Shown in pieces: positions 33,866-36,650 of a stretch of 36,650 nt of DNA (positions within the stretch are counted from its first letter, which is position 1; the number at the start of each line of letters is the position of its first letter). The stretch comes from JBJENW01 sp051880395 (lineage in GTDB: Bacteria > Bacillota > Clostridia > Lachnospirales > Lachnospiraceae): NCBI GenBank assembly GCA_051880395.1, contig JBJENW010000350.1, positions 1 to 36,650 of the forward strand. Direction: 5' to 3'. The notes beneath the pieces are model-generated. The model saw only the letters and a list, made by a program, of their open reading frames with translations. It was not told the DNA's origin and ran no database searches. The translations under genes were made by a program, and so were the position numbers.

Positions 33866-34061
33866 TAAACTCAAACTTCGCACATAGATTTTGCCTATGC
33901 ACCCTGAAAATTCAATACCTGGCCGTTATTCAATTGTCAAAATTCCGCTGCTATGCTGCTTGAAGCATACCAAACCAGACGGTTTCATGCTATTTTATTG
34001 CCAGCTTTTATTGAATTTTCCAGGTGCATCGGCACTTATTCAAGTGCGAAGTTTGAGTTTA
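33866..34061. mobile_element. 196-bp element with ~50-bp imperfect inverted ends (MITE-like)
   Basis: The outer 18 bp (33866-33883) recur exactly inverted at 34044-34061. Inside, a second block of about 20 bp ending TTCAATA (to 33917) recurs inverted from 34009 with two mismatches. The two arms are the same length within one base. No coding frame and no clear target duplication are present. It could be a miniature transposon or a large RNA hairpin. The rest of the 490-nt gap 33722-34211 has no gene I can support. Confidence 0.6.
33912..33940 (-). promoter_or_regulatory. Candidate promoter of the capsule operon, inside the 196-bp element
   Basis: A perfect TTGACA (33940-33935), a 17-bp spacer and a weak TATTGA (33917-33912). 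It would give a leader of about 190 nt before cpsB. A better -10 was not found nearby. Confidence 0.4.
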
Positions 34062-34211
34062 GAATGCTTATTGACAAGTTCCCATTGATACTCCAACATC
34101 TATTTTTATGCGCTCCGAGCAATAGATATATACTTCAATATATTGTTCTTCCATAAACAGTACCACATGAAATTGGGGCTTTCAGATCGTGGATAGTCTT
34201 GCGTGACAGAC

Positions 34212-34424
34212 TTACTTCAGCTTCTCCAGAATCTCCGCTGCTGATACTCCGTCGGCCATCAGCTTCTGCAACACACTTTCCAGTTCTGCTTTCTTCGCTT
34301 CCTCAGCCTGCGCAACATCGAACGCTGCGTTCTGTTCTTCCAATTTTCCAGGCTCTTTTTCCACAGTCTTCAGCTCCGCCTTCTTCGCTTGGGACGCGAC
34401 ATAAATGTACACACTCCGTTTCAT
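34212..34424 (-). CDS. Small charged, helix-rich ORF (70 aa), unknown
   Basis: Codes for a 70-aa Lys/Glu/Ala-rich peptide (AKKAELKTVEKEPGKLEEQ in the middle, ending VSAAEILEKLK) with predicted coiled-coil character and no membrane segment. I do not recognise it. A good promoter lies just upstream, but the ATG at 34424 has no ribosome site; it would need near-leaderless initiation, about 23 nt from the predicted transcript start. It might be the remnant of a longer protein. It lies between the IS remnant and the capsule operon. Confidence 0.4.
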   Translation of the reverse strand: MKRSVYIYVASQAKKAELKTVEKEPGKLEEQNAAFDVAQAEEAKKAELESVLQKLMADGVSAAEILEKLK

Positions 34425-34453
34425 TGCAAAATATTGGATTTATTTGTGTATTA

Positions 34454-34482
34454 AGTATATAGCGAGTGTGAGCAAAAATCAA
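34454..34482 (-). promoter_or_regulatory. Promoter upstream of the 70-aa ORF
   Basis: TTGATT (34482-34477), a 17-bp spacer and TATACT (34459-34454) on the minus strand. The start point would be near 34447. Confidence 0.6.
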
Positions 34483-34814
34483 GATGTGTGAAGAATAATC
34501 TCCTGCTAGTGGTTTATTGCTGGTGAGGGTGTAAAAATTTCTGTGTCTTTAGAAAGCTAAGCGCCCATTGATTTGAATTAGATATGTATCGGTTGCTATC
34601 GAAGGGGGTCAAATTTTATCTGTCGAACGATTTTCTTATTCAAAATATTACCATTTCACTGTAACTTATACAGATTTTCTGAAATTTTTGCATCAGAAAC
34701 AAGCATTCATGATTTTCCAGTTCGTGGGCTCTGCCCACACCCGGCCTCAAGAATGAATAAGGACGATCATTTCTGGCAATACTGTTAATGCCGAAAGAAT
34801 ATTTTATATGATAC

Positions 34815-34853
34815 ATGACCGGAAGCATAGTTTCTTTTACCGCTTCCGGTCAT
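34815..34853 (-). terminator. Hairpin after the transposase remnant
   Basis: A perfect 12-bp stem (34815-34826 with 34842-34853) with a 15-nt loop, 7 nt past the ancestral transposase stop. The U-tract is poor, so termination is uncertain. Confidence 0.5.
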
Positions 34854-34860
34854 CTTCTGT

Positions 34861-35686
34861 TTAGAGGTATTGATTCAGACGTTCACCGTATAGGATAAGC
34901 AGCTGGTTCAGTACCTGATCCCATCCGCTGGATCTCAGACTGCGGATAAACAGCGTGGATCGCCTCTTTAAAGCCAGGAAGCCCATCCACACAGAAGAAC
35001 AGTACATCCTGTACACCGCGGTTCTTTAAGTCATTCAACATTCCCAACCAAAACTTGGAAGTTTCGTTTGCACCAACTGTGATACTCAGAATATCCTTAT
35101 AACCGTCCAGAGTAACACCCAGTACAATATAAGCCGCCCGGCTCAGAATCCTTCCATCTTCCCGGACTTTGTAATGGATACAGTCCATGAAAACAAAAGG
35201 ATAGACCGGATTTAAGGGGCGGGACTGCCATTCCTTGATTTCCGGAAGAACACAGTCTGTGATTTTGCTGACCATCTCAGCGGAAAGCTCAATACCGTAA
35301 AGATCCTGCAGCTGATCATGGATATCCCGGGTGCTCATTTCTCTGGCATACAGGGAAAGGACTTTTTCCTCAATCCCGGAAACATCCCGCTGATATTTCG
35401 GGATAAGCTTTGGCTCGAATTCACCGTTGCGGTCTCTCGGGACGTCGATCTGAAATTCCCCAAATTGACTCTTCAGGGTTTTGGGGGAATGCCCATTCCG
35501 TTTGTTGTCGGTAGCCACATCACCTTTATGATTTTTTTCATAACTAAGAGTGGCATCCAGTTCTGCTTCCATCAATTCCTGCAAAATATCTTTGAAGCTT
35601 TCTTTTAAAACAGAGTACGCATCTGCTACGCTGGTTATGTCGTTCTGATTAATAATCTGTCGAATTTGTTCCTTTGCAAGTGCCAT
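34861..35686 (-). pseudogene. IS256-family transposase with internal deletion and frameshift
   Basis: The N-terminal two-thirds is intact (MALAKEQIRQIINQ, then NGHSPKTLKSQFGEFQIDVP, then FVFMDCIHYKVREDGRI with the first catalytic Asp, then FFCVDGLPGFKEAIHAVYPQ with the second). After SEIQR at about 34920 the frame jumps: the reading frame there becomes an unrelated MGSGTEPAAYPIR, while the +1 frame reads WDQVLNQLLILYGERLNQYL and stops at 34861. That is the normal C-terminus of IS256 transposases. The segment between them, with the catalytic Glu, is missing; full-length members have about 400 residues, so roughly 120 codons were lost. The enzyme must be inactive. Confidence 0.9.
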
Positions 35687-35776
35687 AAAAAATGCTCCTT
35701 TTCGATAAAAATTTACATATCGTAATTCTTACCAAAAAGAAGCCATTTCTTACCAAAGACACAAATTTATTTACAC

Positions 35777-36263
35777 TACCTCCTCTTTGATATTGTTTCG
35801 CAGACCAGAACCGTGAGGAACGGTTCTTTCTCGACTTCCCTCCAGTATTTATGTGTTCATACTTTCATCGGTACTATTCGGGTCTCCGACTTCCTGCATT
35901 TCATTTGTATGGCTCCCGTTTCGGTTGCGCATACATGCCTTATTTGCACAGAATAAGGAAAATACAGGTTCTCCCCAGTTGACACACAATCCTTGTATAA
36001 CATGAATAGTTCCTTCGACACCGCAGAGCCACGTGAAAGCTCGCCATATCGATAAACCCGTGTTTTGCCTTCCTTTCAGGCAACGAAGTCGGCACTCTGT
36101 TTGCGGTATTTCGGTGCTCTATCGCTATCCCCGTTACCTTACTGTCTACGCTTAACATACAACGTTACCGCCATATGCTCAGGACTCGCTTCAAATGTTG
36201 TGGCTAACAACTTATTTGACAGGATTTCCACCTGCCGGATTATGTACCCTTAGCTGGGCGCAC
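35777..36263 (-). mobile_element. Group II intron, 5' part only (RNA domains upstream of the intron-encoded protein)
   Basis: On the minus strand the sequence from 36263 begins GTGCGCCCAGCTAAGGGTAC, the conserved 5' end of bacterial group II introns (GUGYG; compare Ll.LtrB, which starts GTGCGCCCAGAT). Further features of domain I follow, such as GGGGAGAACCT and the CCGAAACGGGAGCC region, over about 480 nt. A GAGGAGG ribosome site at the end, where the reverse transcriptase ORF should start, is followed within a few bases by the IS256 terminal repeat. The intron protein and the 3' domains V-VI are absent, so it cannot splice or move. Confidence 0.85.
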
Positions 36264-36392
36264 TGCCTGACACCTTGTGCACATTTGATCCTGTTTTTCC
36301 GGAATGTGCGAAAAGACATAACTTGTGTTATGCGCCAGCATCAGCGCACTATCGCTGTCCAGGCAAAAGCCGTGCCTATGCTCGGGGCAGTA
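36264..36392 (-). pseudogene. Cys/His-rich reading frame interrupted by the group II intron
   Basis: An open frame reads YCPEHRHGFCLDSDSALMLA and on to IPEKQDQMCTRCQA, where the intron 5' end falls exactly at a codon boundary. The paired cysteines (CPEH, CTRC) suggest a zinc-binding peptide. The only ATG is internal (36341), so the true start is unclear; two stops lie just upstream. It may be the 5' exon of a gene from a conjugative element, a usual home of these introns; that is inference. Confidence 0.4.
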
Positions 36393-36411
36393 TCACTAAT
36401 CCTCCGGAACA

Positions 36412-36650
36412 TCACTGATATACAGCCCGATGAATTGTTCCATCGGGGTACTCCCAGCAACCCTGATAAGTCTCCGCCAACGTGTCCAGCAGGTAGACCG
36501 ATCCATCGTCGTTCCCGATATGGAACTGGGTATCCGAATCGAAGTAGAAGCTGATGACCCACTCGCCATCCAAAGTATAACAATCATACCGATATTCGCC
36601 GTTTTCATATTCATCAACACACTCAAGATAGCCGTCAGCTTCCACCGACC
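36412..36650 (-). CDS. Hypothetical protein, C-terminal part (N-terminus beyond window)
   Basis: A frame open to the right edge encodes a 79-residue acidic, tyrosine-rich C-terminus: ECVDEYENGEYRYDCYTLDG, then VISFYFDSDTQFHIGNDDGS, ending YPDGTIHRAVYQ. The composition looks like a real soluble protein. A GTG at 36645 could start it, but no ribosome site can be judged at the edge. I do not recognise the family. It ends 20 nt before the Cys/His-rich frame cut by the intron. Confidence 0.5.
   Translation of the reverse strand, partial: SVEADGYLECVDEYENGEYRYDCYTLDGEWVISFYFDSDTQFHIGNDDGSVYLLDTLAETYQGCWEYPDGTIHRAVYQ

Larger units (their letters stand above)
34529..35776 (-). mobile_element. IS256-family insertion sequence remnant
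   Basis: Terminal inverted repeats of 22 bp (34529-34550 and 35755-35776; outer GTGTAAA and inner TGTCTTT conserved) flank an IS256-type transposase that has lost its middle. No 8-9 bp target duplication is visible (TGGTGAGG on one side, TACCTCCT on the other), so the copy has been rearranged since insertion. The 310 nt between the left repeat and the transposase stop hold a perfect hairpin and otherwise no gene I can support. Confidence 0.8.

Noticed and set aside
1..34147. TTCAATATATTGTTC at the left edge and again at 34133-34147
   Set aside because: A single 15-bp match is expected by chance in a window of this size, and the first copy lies inside the M42 peptidase gene.
34640..34828. 62-aa frame within the IS remnant (RPGVGRAHELENHE)
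   Set aside because: No ribosome site; it runs into the hairpin at 34815-34853 and no family is recognised. It is more likely non-coding repeat sequence.
36396..36626. 76-aa frame on the minus strand beginning MSVLMNMKTAN
   Set aside because: It overlaps the better composed acidic frame 36412-36650 and looks like its out-of-frame shadow.
1..36650. CRISPR arrays, tRNA or rRNA genes
   Set aside because: No spaced identical repeats of CRISPR size, no tRNA cloverleaf sequences and no rRNA sequence were seen. The only long tandem repeat codes for Ig-like domains.

Overview
The window looks like a chromosomal segment of an anaerobic Clostridia species, most likely a Lachnospiraceae-type gut bacterium. 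This is an inference from strong AGGAGG-type ribosome sites, occasional TTG/GTG starts, a Gram-positive (CpsB/C/D plus LCP) capsule system, a rubrerythrin protein, choline-binding-like wall repeats and IS256/group II intron debris. Every gene I can support lies on the minus strand, so the window reads biologically from right to left.

Right edge (about 34.2-36.65 kb): an accessory junk zone. It holds the 3' part of an unknown gene, a short Cys/His-rich reading frame cut by the 5' end of a group II intron, an IS256-family element whose transposase has an internal deletion, and a small charged ORF with a good promoter. A 196-bp element with about 50-bp inverted ends lies just upstream of the capsule operon.

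Central region (33.7 down to 12.6 kb): a complete Wzx/Wzy-type exopolysaccharide or capsule cluster. The order is cpsB (PHP phosphatase), cpsC, cpsD (BY-kinase), an LCP ligase, a small secreted Ser/Gly-rich protein, a polyprenyl glycosylphosphotransferase (priming enzyme), a giant secreted transglutaminase/LRR/InlB/wall-binding/Ig-repeat protein, a GT4, a pyruvyl transferase, an FrhB-like Fe-S protein, two GT2s, wzy, a nucleotidyltransferase-like protein, a protein-kinase-fold protein and wzx. The repeat unit would be primed by the glycosylphosphotransferase, extended by the GTs, decorated (pyruvate, perhaps phospho-groups), flipped by Wzx, polymerised by Wzy under CpsB/C/D control and ligated to the wall by LCP.

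Then (12.5 down to 7.2 kb): a 49-aa lipoprotein ORF, a metallophosphoesterase-rubrerythrin fusion behind a promoter with a 13-bp inverted repeat, and a siroheme/corrinoid operon (hemC, a SirC-CobA-HemD triple fusion, cobI).

Left part (6.9 down to 2.4 kb): a second, closely similar cpsC-cpsD-secreted protein module, a sugar-phosphate nucleotidyltransferase with its own promoter, and a VanZ-family membrane protein. The left end carries a DeoR regulator, a PTS IIA and an M42 peptidase overlapping by ATGA junctions, resembling the E. coli frv locus.

Two 100-N assembly gaps (5020-5119 and 23877-23976) both fall in internal coding repeats. The second can be reasoned to be at least 123 bp.
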